A DNA stretch of 38,596 bases from contig JAQUSN010000001.1 in the NCBI GenBank assembly GCA_028715115.1, positions 347,150-385,745 of the forward strand, given 5' to 3'. Shown here piece after piece: positions 1-11,021 of this stretch (positions within the stretch are counted from its first letter, which is position 1; each line of letters starts with the position of its first letter). Position numbers and translations under genes: made by a program. The notes below the pieces were generated by a model. It was given only the letters and a program-made list of their open reading frames with translations. It did no database searches and was not told where the DNA came from. This DNA is from Patescibacteria group bacterium (lineage in GTDB: Bacteria > Patescibacteriota > Patescibacteriia > UBA2591 > UBA4787).

Positions 1-1
1 A

Positions 2-43
2 AGTCCTCTATATCGGATGACAAATTTAATAAATTTGGCATGA
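2..43 (+). CDS. possible 3' end of an upstream gene (partial)
   Basis: A frame open from base 2 reads 13 codons and stops at TGA 41-43. That stop overlaps the tsaE start codon as ATGA, a common arrangement for coupled genes. Too little remains to identify a product. It could equally be a chance open frame. Confidence 0.3.
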   Translation, partial: SPLYRMTNLINLA

Positions 44-486
44 AAACACATATTTCTCACTCTACTAACGAAACATTGTTATTTGGCCAGCTTTTAGCCA
101 AAGATTTGCGCGGCGGCGAAACCCTAGCCTTGACTGGCGATTTAGGATCGGGCAAAACGGTTTTAACCAAAGGCCTGGCCATAGGCTTGGGTATAAAAAA
201 TATCATCAACAGCCCGACTTTTGTTTTAATGAAGGTTTATCAAAACAAAAAATCAATCCGTCGGCCGGCGGATAAAATAAAATATTTGATACACGTCGAT
301 GCTTATCGTTTAACTTCTAGTAAAGAATTAATGGATATTGGCCTAGGAGATTGGTTTAATAAAAAAAACGCGATCGTGGTCATTGAATGGGCGGACCGCG
401 TTAAAAATATCTTGCCAAAAGGGGCAATTAAGATTAAAATTAAGATTAATCATAAAAAGAACCTTCGTAAGTTTACGATAGTTTAA
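40..486 (+). CDS. tsaE: TsaE, tRNA threonylcarbamoyladenosine biosynthesis ATPase
   Basis: TsaE is the P-loop ATPase that works with TsaB and TsaD to make the t6A modification at position 37 of ANN-decoding tRNAs in the cytoplasm. The 148-residue protein has a Walker A motif (GDLGSGKT, about residues 33-40), the family motif SPTF near residue 58, HVDAYRL near residue 86 and EWADR near residue 116. Its length is normal for the family. The ATG at 40 may overlap the stop of a gene running in from the left edge. It sits just upstream of valS in the same direction, with a 15-base gap. No Shine-Dalgarno site is visible; the start is preceded by AATAAATTTGGC, a version of the start-site motif also seen before yidC and rplU. 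Confidence 0.93.
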   Translation: MKTHISHSTNETLLFGQLLAKDLRGGETLALTGDLGSGKTVLTKGLAIGLGIKNIINSPTFVLMKVYQNKKSIRRPADKIKYLIHVDAYRLTSSKELMDIGLGDWFNKKNAIVVIEWADRVKNILPKGAIKIKIKINHKKNLRKFTIV

Positions 487-501
487 TAAAAATTTTTTAA
501 A

Positions 502-4897
<4,396 letters not shown>

Positions 4898-4926
4898 ATT
4901 TTTATTAAATTAACGTTAAAAATCGG

Positions 4927-4951
4927 ACGGCCTTAAAATGCCGTTTTATTT
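4927..4951 (+). terminator. probable terminator after ligA
   Basis: A short hairpin ACGGC / GCCGT with an 8-base loop is followed by TTTATTTT. It lies 30 bases after the ligA stop. The stem is only 5 bp, so termination is likely but not certain. Confidence 0.5.
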
Positions 4952-5083
4952 TAGTTTCAACGCCCCATCGCGTGTTAAATAGAGCCAAAATGCCATCTTG
5001 CGAGTTTGCGAGCCGAAGGGTTGACTTTGTCTCCGTAGTTTTTCCAAGGCGGCTTGATTTTGCACAGTTTTTGCACCTTTAAA

Positions 5084-5111
5084 TTGACAAATTCCTTAAA
5101 AGCGTTATAAT
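5084..5111 (+). promoter_or_regulatory. sigma70-type promoter for the 82-residue gene
   Basis: Consensus TTGACA (5084-5089) and TATAAT (5106-5111) are separated by 16 bases, about 30 bases before the ATG at 5140. This is one of the best consensus promoters in the window. Confidence 0.75.
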
Positions 5112-5139
5112 GATTATGTAAATAATTTAGTTCTTTGCT

Positions 5140-5388
5140 ATGAGAACAGAGAGACCAATCACCACCTTGGCCTATCCATCGCCAGAGCAGCTGGTTGACG
5201 AAAAAAGAGAGATTCTAGATGAACTCTATCGCAGAAAGAATGAAAAGGAAGAGGTGCAAGGCATCATCGATTGTCTCCCCGTAACCACGAGCGACAGAGA
5301 GCGCATTCTTTCACTCCAGGCGGAGCTAGCAAGAATTGACGCTGAAATAGTCGCTCTTCAGAACCGATTGAGAGAAGTTGGTGACTAA
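5140..5388 (+). CDS. small coiled-coil protein, unknown function
   Basis: I do not recognise this 82-residue protein. It is highly charged. From about residue 15 to the end it has heptad-like spacing of Leu and Ile (EILDELYRRKNEKEEVQG, then LSLQAELARIDAEIVALQNRL), which suggests two antiparallel helices or a coiled coil. It has no signal peptide or membrane segment. The gene has its own consensus promoter and a strong terminator at 5474, so it is a single-gene unit. Its base composition is more GC-rich and its codon choice more balanced than the neighbouring ligA and gatA, which hints at recent acquisition. It is real as a transcription unit with fair confidence; the function is open. Confidence 0.6.
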   Translation: MRTERPITTLAYPSPEQLVDEKREILDELYRRKNEKEEVQGIIDCLPVTTSDRERILSLQAELARIDAEIVALQNRLREVGD

Positions 5389-5473
5389 ATGGCACGAATG
5401 GAATTTGCCGGACTAAAAGAGTTGATGGGCGGGCCTAAAATTAAGACAGGTCTCATTTCCATCAATGAGAATG

Positions 5474-5508
5474 AGCTTTATTGTATTCAATAAGGCTTTT
5501 TTGTTTTG
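5474..5508 (+). terminator. intrinsic terminator after the 82-residue gene
   Basis: Stem AGCTTTATTG (5474-5483) pairs with CAATAAGGCT (5488-5497), one mismatch in ten, with a 4-base loop. It is followed by a run of T (TTTTTTGTTTT). Confidence 0.75.
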
Positions 5509-5566
5509 TCGAAAGAAGGACAAAAGGAAAATGTGGTTTTACGTTTTCTTGAAGCGACTACAAAAC

Positions 5567-5583
5567 ACAGGGCATGGCCCTGT
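5567..5583. other. perfect hairpin ACAGGGC/GCCCTGT
   Basis: A 7-bp perfect stem with a 3-base loop lies about 60 bases upstream of the gatC start. No strong T-run follows (CTATTCTTT), so it may be a weak terminator or a dispersed palindrome. Confidence 0.45.
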
Positions 5584-5607
5584 CTATTCTTTATGACTTT
5601 TGTTTCC

Positions 5608-5635
5608 TTGCCAACTTAAAATTAGTTAGTATAAT
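5608..5635 (+). promoter_or_regulatory. promoter for gatC
   Basis: TTGCCA (5608-5613) and TATAAT (5630-5635) with a 16-base spacer lie 13 bases before the gatC ATG at 5648. The resulting leader would be very short, about 5-8 bases. Confidence 0.6.
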
Positions 5636-5647
5636 ATATCTATCAAT

Positions 5648-5932
5648 ATGTTAAACCAGGAACAAATAAAGCATTTGGCTAAATTGGCGCGGCTCGACTT
5701 GACCGAGGCCGAATTATTGAAATATCAAAAACAAATTTCTGATGTTTTAGAATTTGTTGGCCAATTACAGAAGATTGACGCGGCCAATTCAAAAGAGAGG
5801 CTAGTCAAAAATATTGCGCCCTTACGCGAAGATATTGGTGAAATTCGTTCCGACGAAGATCAAGAAAACCTATTAAACCAAGCGTCGCTAAGGGAGGGAA
5901 AATTCATTAAAACTAAGGGCGTTTTTGAATAA
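5648..5932 (+). CDS. gatC: Asp-tRNA(Asn)/Glu-tRNA(Gln) amidotransferase subunit C
   Basis: GatC is the small subunit that holds GatA and GatB together in the enzyme that amidates Glu-tRNA(Gln) and Asp-tRNA(Asn). The 94-residue length and the motifs IKHLAKLARLDLTE at the N-terminus and APLREDIGE then LREGKFIKTKGVFE near the end fit the family well. It has its own promoter and lies upstream of gatA in the same direction. The pair is split by a 221-bp inserted element (5938-6158). No gatB is present in the window. Confidence 0.93.
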   Translation: MLNQEQIKHLAKLARLDLTEAELLKYQKQISDVLEFVGQLQKIDAANSKERLVKNIAPLREDIGEIRSDEDQENLLNQASLREGKFIKTKGVFE

Positions 5933-5937
5933 ATATG

Positions 5938-6158
5938 CCCAGTAACAAAACTTCACCAGTCCGCTGAAGCGGACTGAAAGTTATGTTATGTGAGGCAAAT
6001 AACCATCGAGATTATCTATATTAGATATATTTTAGATATTTTAAGATGCCGAATCGCTATATTTACAAAAATAATAATTATCTAATTTTACTACTTAATT
6101 AATTTAAATTAATGCTGATTGTTAAATCGGCATCTTAAGTGAAGTTATTGTTACTGGG
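5938..6158. mobile_element. empty (MITE-like) copy of the GIY-YIG element, between gatC and gatA
   Basis: The left end CCCAGTAACAAAACTTCAC (5938-5956) and right end GTGAAGTTATTGTTACTGGG (6139-6158) are inverted copies with one base inserted. Both ends match the GIY-YIG-carrying copy at 10711-11020. Direct TATG repeats flank it (5934-5937 and 6159-6162). Inside are a GC-rich hairpin (5957-5976), an AT-rich stretch and a 12-bp inverted repeat TTAAGATGCCGA / TCGGCATCTTAA (6041-6052, 6127-6138). The first eight codons of the nuclease frame are preserved before it goes out of register and stops, so this is probably an internally deleted and decayed copy. Confidence 0.75.
5957..5976. repeat. palindrome CAGTCCGC-TGAA-GCGGACTG
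   Basis: A perfect 8-bp stem with a TGAA loop inside the empty element. Its TCCGC / GCGGA arms resemble the outer arms of the palindromes at 17870 and 33504. Confidence 0.55.
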
Positions 6159-6159
6159 T

Positions 6160-7587
6160 ATGCTTAATAATCTAAGTATCAGCCAAGTTCATCAAGGCTT
6201 AAAGAATAAAGAATTTTCGGCTAAAAATTTAGTCGAAGATTATTTCAAAATTATTAAAGAAAAAGATGGAGAAATAAACAGCTTTATTACCTTAATGGAG
6301 AAAGAAGCTTTGGGACAAGCAAAAATAGTCGATCAAAAAATAAAACAAAAAAAATTTGGTAATAATTTACTGGAGGGAATTCCTTTAGTGATAAAAGACA
6401 ATATTTTAATTAAGGGTGTTTTATGCACGGCCGCTTCAAAAATTTTAGCCAACTATCGGGCTACTTATGATGCGACAGTCATAAAAAAATTAAAAGAAAT
6501 TAATTCAATTTTTTTGGGCAAAACCAATTTAGATGAATTTGCTATGGGCGCTTCGAGCGAAACTTCTTATTTTGGTCCGGTTAAAAATCCGCATAATCTA
6601 TCCTGTGTGTCGGGTGGAAGTTCGGGCGGATCGGCCGCAGCCGTAGCCTCGGGAATGTGCTTGGGGGCGCTTGGTTCGGATACGGGCGGGTCTATTCGCC
6701 AGCCGGCTAGTTTTTGCGGCGTGGTCGGGCTAAAGCCGACTTATGGTCGCGTGTCACGTTATGGATTAATTGCTATGGCTTCTTCTTTAGACCAGATCGG
6801 TGCTTTAGCAAAAACAGTTGAAGACGCGTCTATTATTTTAAAGGGCATTGAAGGTGGCGATGCCAAAGATTCAACCAGCCGAACTCCTAATTTTCCGATA
6901 GAGCTGCCAAAAAATATTGACTGGCGTAATATAAAAGTTGGTTTGCCGAAAGAATTTTTTTCTCATGGTCTTGATCCGCAAATCAAAAAACTCATTGATA
7001 ATTTAATAAAAAAAATATCTGATGCCGGTGCCAAAATAATTGAAGTAAGCTTACGCAACTTAGACTACGCTTTAGCGTCTTATTATATTTTAATGCCGGC
7101 CGAAGTTTCGGCTAATTTGGCTCGCTATGATGGCATTCGTTATGGCCACTGCGAACAAAAAGAAAGCTTATTAGAAGTTTATTTAAAGTCGCGCACCAAT
7201 GGTTTTGGCGATGAAGCCCGAAGAAGAATTATTTTAGGCACCTTTGTTCTTTCGGCCGGTTATTATGAGGCCTATTATCATAAGGCCCAACAGGTCAGAG
7301 AGCTGATTACTGGGGATTTCGAAAAGATTTTTAAAGAAGTTGACTGCCTCATCACGCCGACTACTCCAACGACCGCCTTTAAAATAGGCGAAAAAATAGA
7401 CAATCCTTTGGCTATGTATTTATCAGATATTTATACGGTTCCGGTTAATTTAGCTGGGCTGCCGGCTATTTCTTTGCCAATCGGCCAGGTGGATCGGCTG
7501 CCCGTTGGACTGCAGATTATCGGAGATCATTTTGAAGAAAATAAAATTTTAGATATTGCCAAAACCATAGAAAGCATGCTATTATAA
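6160..7587 (+). CDS. gatA: Asp-tRNA(Asn)/Glu-tRNA(Gln) amidotransferase subunit A
   Basis: GatA is the amidase subunit that releases ammonia from glutamine for the GatCAB complex. It shows the amidase-signature fold: Lys in VIKDNILIKG, the Ser-rich loop GGSSGGSAAA and the catalytic region SDTGGSIRQPASFCG, giving the Ser-cisSer-Lys triad. Downstream is the family sequence GLKPTYGRVSRYG. I place the start at the ATG of 6160, giving 475 residues. An upstream GTG at 6139 is in frame, but those seven codons are the right end of the inserted element. The ATG lies exactly at the element border, so the insertion must have separated gatA from its original leader and from gatC. Confidence 0.95.
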   Translation: MLNNLSISQVHQGLKNKEFSAKNLVEDYFKIIKEKDGEINSFITLMEKEALGQAKIVDQKIKQKKFGNNLLEGIPLVIKDNILIKGVLCTAASKILANYRATYDATVIKKLKEINSIFLGKTNLDEFAMGASSETSYFGPVKNPHNLSCVSGGSSGGSAAAVASGMCLGALGSDTGGSIRQPASFCGVVGLKPTYGRVSRYGLIAMASSLDQIGALAKTVEDASIILKGIEGGDAKDSTSRTPNFPIELPKNIDWRNIKVGLPKEFFSHGLDPQIKKLIDNLIKKISDAGAKIIEVSLRNLDYALASYYILMPAEVSANLARYDGIRYGHCEQKESLLEVYLKSRTNGFGDEARRRIILGTFVLSAGYYEAYYHKAQQVRELITGDFEKIFKEVDCLITPTTPTTAFKIGEKIDNPLAMYLSDIYTVPVNLAGLPAISLPIGQVDRLPVGLQIIGDHFEENKILDIAKTIESMLL

Positions 7588-7655
7588 TTTGACATATATT
7601 TTAAATGTGTTTTAATATTTTTATTAATTAAATTTAATCTATTAATCAAATTTTT

Positions 7656-8285
7656 ATGGAAGAAATACAAATGCAACCAACGCCATCTCCAAAAAAGAAA
7701 CTTTGTTTTTTTCGGTCAACTAAATGTTCCTTTTGGACCGGACTAGTAGTTGGCATATTAGTTTTAGCGATAGTCTTTACTATTGCCATACTTACACACG
7801 CGATTAGTTTTAAATTCAATAAAGCTGCTGCGCCGAAAACAGAAGACCAGCAACAACAGGCGACCGGCATGGAAGCTAACGTCGTTGGTCAGGCTGGAAC
7901 GTTCTTAGAGGTTAATGAGCCGGTTTGTAAAGAAAATGGCAAGGTGGCTATTTATGCGTTTTCAACCAGCTGGTGTCCTCACTGCCAATGGGCTAAGCCG
8001 ATGTTTGAAAAGGTGGCCAAAGAATACATAGCTAAGGGTAAAATTGTAGCTCATAATTGGGAGCTAGATACCAATGACGACACTTTAACTACTGCCAAGG
8101 AAACGTCGATCCCAGCCGATGCGACTGCGCTTTACGAAAAGTATAACCCGCAAGGATCTATCCCGACCTTTATTTTTGGCTGCAAGTATTATCGTATTGG
8201 TACTGGTAACGAGAGAAGCGGCGATACGGCTGCCGAAGAAAAAGAGTTCAGAGATCTTATCGATAAATTATTGTTAGAAAAGTAA
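7656..8285 (+). CDS. membrane-anchored thioredoxin-like protein
   Basis: This 209-residue protein has a short cytoplasmic N-terminus rich in Lys, one membrane helix at about residues 27-50, a Gln-rich linker and a thioredoxin-fold domain. The CPHC active site (Cys107-Cys110, in SWCPHC) is followed by KPMFEKVAKEY as in thioredoxins, with the cis-Pro region GSIPTFIFGCKYY later. It should face the outside and exchange disulfides in secreted proteins. Such anchored thioredoxins are common in Patescibacteria. It lies alone between gatA and lgt. Whether it acts as an oxidase, reductase or isomerase cannot be told from the motif. Confidence 0.85.
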   Translation: MEEIQMQPTPSPKKKLCFFRSTKCSFWTGLVVGILVLAIVFTIAILTHAISFKFNKAAAPKTEDQQQQATGMEANVVGQAGTFLEVNEPVCKENGKVAIYAFSTSWCPHCQWAKPMFEKVAKEYIAKGKIVAHNWELDTNDDTLTTAKETSIPADATALYEKYNPQGSIPTFIFGCKYYRIGTGNERSGDTAAEEKEFRDLIDKLLLEK

Positions 8286-8354
8286 AGGATATTAAATTTT
8301 TTGTTGCCTCTCGCTCGTTTGACAATAAATTAAATAGAAAAATTTACTTTTTTC

Positions 8355-9173
8355 ATGTCCGAATTAGTAAAAATTTTTCATAATTATCGACCCCAGCCGA
8401 TTTTAGTTCAGTTGGGGCCGATTTTTATTTATTTTTATGGGGTTTTAATAGTTTTTGCTATTATTTTTGGTTTTTATTTGACCTGGAAACTAATTAAAAA
8501 GTATCGGATTAACATCAGCTTTGATGAATTAGTTAATTTAACTATTTATTTAATTATTTTTGGCCTGATCGGCGCTAGGCTCTATCATGTATTAACCGAA
8601 ATTAATTATTATATCGCGAAGCCCTGGGAGATTTTTTATTTTTGGCAGGGGGGATTGGGAATTTTTGGCGCGCTGATAGCTAATTTTATTTTTCTATTTT
8701 TTTACGGACGGAAAAGGGGTTATTCCCTTTGGTTTATATTAGACCTTCTGGCGCCGGCGTTATTATTGGGAGAGGCGATTGGCCGTTTCGGTAATTGGTT
8801 TAATCAAGAAAATTTTGGCTACCCGACTTCATTGGCCTGGGGCATTCCTATTGAATTAATTTATCGGCCGATACAATATGTTTCTTTCGAGTATTTTCAT
8901 CCGACCTTTTTTTATCAATTTATTTGGAATATTTTTGTCTTAATATTTTTAATATTTATTATTAAAAAAATAAAGATGGGCCGCGGTTTAATCTTTGGTT
9001 GGTATCTTGTTTTATACTCACTTGGCCGTTTTATAATAGAATTTTTGCGCGTTAATTATCAACCGATGATTTTAGATTTACGGCTTGCTCAATTGGTTTG
9101 TTTGTTGCTTTTCGCGTCGGGGCTTTATTTGATTTTTTTTAGAAAAACAAGGAAATTATCAACAATTAATTAA
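8355..9173 (+). CDS. lgt: prolipoprotein diacylglyceryl transferase
   Basis: Lgt moves diacylglycerol from phosphatidylglycerol to the lipobox Cys of prelipoproteins, the first step of lipoprotein maturation in the cytoplasmic membrane. The 272-residue protein has about seven hydrophobic helices. It carries the signature GEAIGRFGNWFNQENFG (about residues 138-154), with the catalytic Arg and the conserved Asn, and the N-terminal IYFYGVLI stretch. The C-terminal GRFIIEFLR also fits the family. It precedes dnaA in the same direction, with a 167-base spacer full of hairpins. Confidence 0.95.
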   Translation: MSELVKIFHNYRPQPILVQLGPIFIYFYGVLIVFAIIFGFYLTWKLIKKYRINISFDELVNLTIYLIIFGLIGARLYHVLTEINYYIAKPWEIFYFWQGGLGIFGALIANFIFLFFYGRKRGYSLWFILDLLAPALLLGEAIGRFGNWFNQENFGYPTSLAWGIPIELIYRPIQYVSFEYFHPTFFYQFIWNIFVLIFLIFIIKKIKMGRGLIFGWYLVLYSLGRFIIEFLRVNYQPMILDLRLAQLVCLLLFASGLYLIFFRKTRKLSTIN

Positions 9174-9215
9174 CATTTTTTCCCCCCAAAAGTTTGTTTT
9201 TTGAAAGCGATTAAC

Positions 9216-9313
9216 TATACTTACTAAGTGCTTTTTAATTAGTAAGTATAAGGGGCATTAAACCCCTTGTTGCCAGCGCTCACTCGGAAAAGAAAAAATA
9301 ATTTTTTTCTTTT
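9216..9313. other. cluster of three hairpins upstream of dnaA
   Basis: Three inverted repeats stand in a row. TATACTTACTAA / TTAGTAAGTATA (9216-9227, 9239-9250) is a perfect 12-bp stem. AAGGGG / CCCCTT (9250-9255, 9263-9268) is 6 bp. AAAAGAAAAAA / TTTTTTCTTTT (9288-9298, 9303-9313) is a perfect 11-bp stem. They fill the lgt-dnaA spacer and may act as terminator, attenuator or part of a replication origin. Only one imperfect DnaA box (TTATCAACA, 9156-9164) is nearby. Confidence 0.6.
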
Positions 9314-9340
9314 TACTTGCTCGCTTGCCAATAAAATATT

Positions 9341-10702
9341 ATGTTAGACAAAGATAAGTTGTGGCAGTCAGTGTTGGCCGAACTGGAAATAGTTTTGCCG
9401 CGAGCCAGCTTTTTAACTTGGCTACAAAACACAAAAATAATGTTTTTAGACGAGGAGGTGGGAGAAATAATTGTCGGCGTTTCGAATAATTTCACTAAAG
9501 AATGGCTGGAAAAAAAGTATCATAAAATAATTTTGAATATTGTTCAAAATTTAACCGATCATAAAATAAAAAAAATAAAATATCAGGTTGAATCTGCCGG
9601 CGTGCCGATAAAAACTCCGACTGTCGATATCAAAAGAATTATTATTTCCACTAAAGAGGAACCGGAAGAAAAAAATGGCGTTGGCTTCAACTCGCGCTAC
9701 ACTTTCGACAATTTTGTGGTTGGCAAAAGTAATGAATTGGCTTATGCAGCTTCCCTGGCTTCCGCCGAAACGCCGGGTAAAAAATATAATCCTTTATTTA
9801 TTTATGGGGGTGTTGGTTTGGGCAAGACCCATTTACTTCAAGCCATCGGCCATACCATTTTAAAAAAGAATCCTCGCGCGAAAATCCTTTACACCAATGC
9901 AGAAAAGTTTACTAATGAATTTGTTAATGCTTTGCGCAACAAAACTATCGACAAATTCAAAAATACCTATCGACAGATGGATTTGCTTTTGGTTGACGAT
10001 GTGCAGTTTATGGCCGGCAAAGAGGGTACGCAAGAGGAGTTTTTTCATACTTTTAACGATTTATATCAGCACGATAAGCAGATAGTTTTAACTTCTGATC
10101 GTTTGCCTAAGGCTATTCCGGCCCTAGAGGAAAGGTTGGTTTCTCGGTTTAATAGCGGATTAATCGCCGATATTTCTTCACCTGATCTAGAAACTAGAAT
10201 TGCTATTTTAAAAAGCAAGGCCATGGAAAAACGATATAATATTGATCCGGAATTAATTCAATACTTGGCGGTTCATATTCAGAAGAATGTGCGAGAGCTC
10301 GAAGGCGCTTTGGCAAAAGTTATGGCTTATCATGAGCTTAATAAAACTGCGCCGACTTTAGAATCGGTCAAACAAATTGTGAGTGGACTAAGCCACCAAA
10401 ATAAAAAATCACTCATTACCATTAAAGATATTATTAACGCGACGGCAGATTTTTATGGGATCAAAGTCTCTGATTTAGTTGGTACGTCGCGCCGTCGAGA
10501 ATTAGTTAATCCCCGACAGGTGGCTATGTTTTTAATGAGAGAAGAATTAAACTCCTCGTTTCCTTTGATTGGTCAAGAAATGGGAGGAAGAGATCACACT
10601 ACGGCTATTCATTCGTACAATAAAGTGAAAAGGGAAGTAGAAAATGAAAAGCGCATTAAGCAAGAAGTTGATTATATTAAGCAAAGATTATACGCGCAAT
10701 AA
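9341..10702 (+). CDS. dnaA: chromosomal replication initiator DnaA
   Basis: DnaA binds origin boxes and opens the origin for replication. The 453-residue protein shows all four domains. Domain I is at the N-terminus (WQSVLAELEIVLPRASFLTWL). The AAA+ domain has Walker A GGVGLGKTHL near residue 150, Walker B LLLVDDVQF and sensor sequences around LTSDRLP and ERLVSRFNSGL. The C-terminal DNA-binding domain has the signature GGRDHTTAIHSYNKV near residue 418. The start is ATG 9341. The gene is followed after 8 bases by the GIY-YIG element, not by dnaN as in many bacteria. Confidence 0.97.
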   Translation: MLDKDKLWQSVLAELEIVLPRASFLTWLQNTKIMFLDEEVGEIIVGVSNNFTKEWLEKKYHKIILNIVQNLTDHKIKKIKYQVESAGVPIKTPTVDIKRIIISTKEEPEEKNGVGFNSRYTFDNFVVGKSNELAYAASLASAETPGKKYNPLFIYGGVGLGKTHLLQAIGHTILKKNPRAKILYTNAEKFTNEFVNALRNKTIDKFKNTYRQMDLLLVDDVQFMAGKEGTQEEFFHTFNDLYQHDKQIVLTSDRLPKAIPALEERLVSRFNSGLIADISSPDLETRIAILKSKAMEKRYNIDPELIQYLAVHIQKNVRELEGALAKVMAYHELNKTAPTLESVKQIVSGLSHQNKKSLITIKDIINATADFYGIKVSDLVGTSRRRELVNPRQVAMFLMREELNSSFPLIGQEMGGRDHTTAIHSYNKVKREVENEKRIKQEVDYIKQRLYAQ

Positions 10703-10707
10703 TTTGT

Positions 10708-11004
10708 ATGCCCAGTAACAAAACTTCACAGGTGTTCTTCACTTATGTGCTTCGTAGCCTAAAAGATGATTATGCCTACGTAGGCTATACCGATAATCTA
10801 AAGAAACGTTTAGAAGAACACCAGAAGGGCAAAAGTTTTGCTACCAGGCTTAGACGCCCATTTAAGTTAATCTATTTTGAGGCATGCTTGAATGAACAAG
10901 ATGCCAAACAAAGAGAAAAATATTTAAAAACTACCAATGGTCGACGATTTTTAATTAAAAGATTAAAACACTATCGTGCCAAAACAGTTTGGCATCTTTG
11001 GTGA
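10708..11004 (+). CDS. GIY-YIG nuclease domain protein
   Basis: A 98-residue single-domain nuclease. The GIY-YIG motifs are TYVL (Tyr13) and YVGYT (Tyr24), followed by Arg34 in LKKRLEEH and Glu70 in DAKQREKYLK, the usual catalytic Tyr, Arg and Glu. The family cuts DNA at one strand per active site and includes homing endonucleases. The protein lacks the UvrC partner domains, so an annotation as excinuclease subunit C would be wrong. Its ATG is the left TATG flank of the element, and codons 2-7 are the left inverted repeat. The stop codon is the TGA that opens the right repeat (TGGTGAAG), so gene and element are coextensive. Confidence 0.85.
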   Translation: MPSNKTSQVFFTYVLRSLKDDYAYVGYTDNLKKRLEEHQKGKSFATRLRRPFKLIYFEACLNEQDAKQREKYLKTTNGRRFLIKRLKHYRAKTVWHLW

Positions 11005-11020
11005 AGTTATTGTTACTGGG
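10711..11020 (+). mobile_element. GIY-YIG nuclease element, full copy, between dnaA and the pilB-like gene
   Basis: The 310-bp segment begins CCCAGTAACAAAACTTCAC (10711-10729) and ends GTGAAGTTATTGTTACTGGG (11001-11020), terminal inverted repeats shared with the copy at 5938-6158. Direct TATG repeats flank it (10707-10710 and 11021-11024). It carries one gene, a GIY-YIG nuclease filling nearly the whole element. A 12-bp inverted repeat AAGATGCCAAAC / GTTTGGCATCTT (10898-10909, 10987-10998) lies near the right end. The best explanation is a small mobile element whose nuclease promotes its spread; mobility itself is inferred. Confidence 0.75.
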
Positions 11021-11021
11021 T

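Noticed and set aside
6139-6159. GTG start for gatA with seven extra codons
   Set aside because: These bases are the right inverted repeat of the inserted element, and the family N-terminus begins at the ATG of 6160.
9156-9164. TTATCAACA as part of an origin next to dnaA
   Set aside because: One imperfect box is not enough to call oriC; it is mentioned only with the hairpin cluster.
10708-11004. Annotation as excinuclease UvrC subunit
   Set aside because: The protein has only the GIY-YIG domain and none of the UvrC helicase-binding, RNase H-like or HhH parts.
10989-11021. TTG start for the PilB-like gene
   Set aside because: The extra codons read through the end of the GIY-YIG gene and the inverted repeat; ATG 11022 lies at the border and is the natural start.
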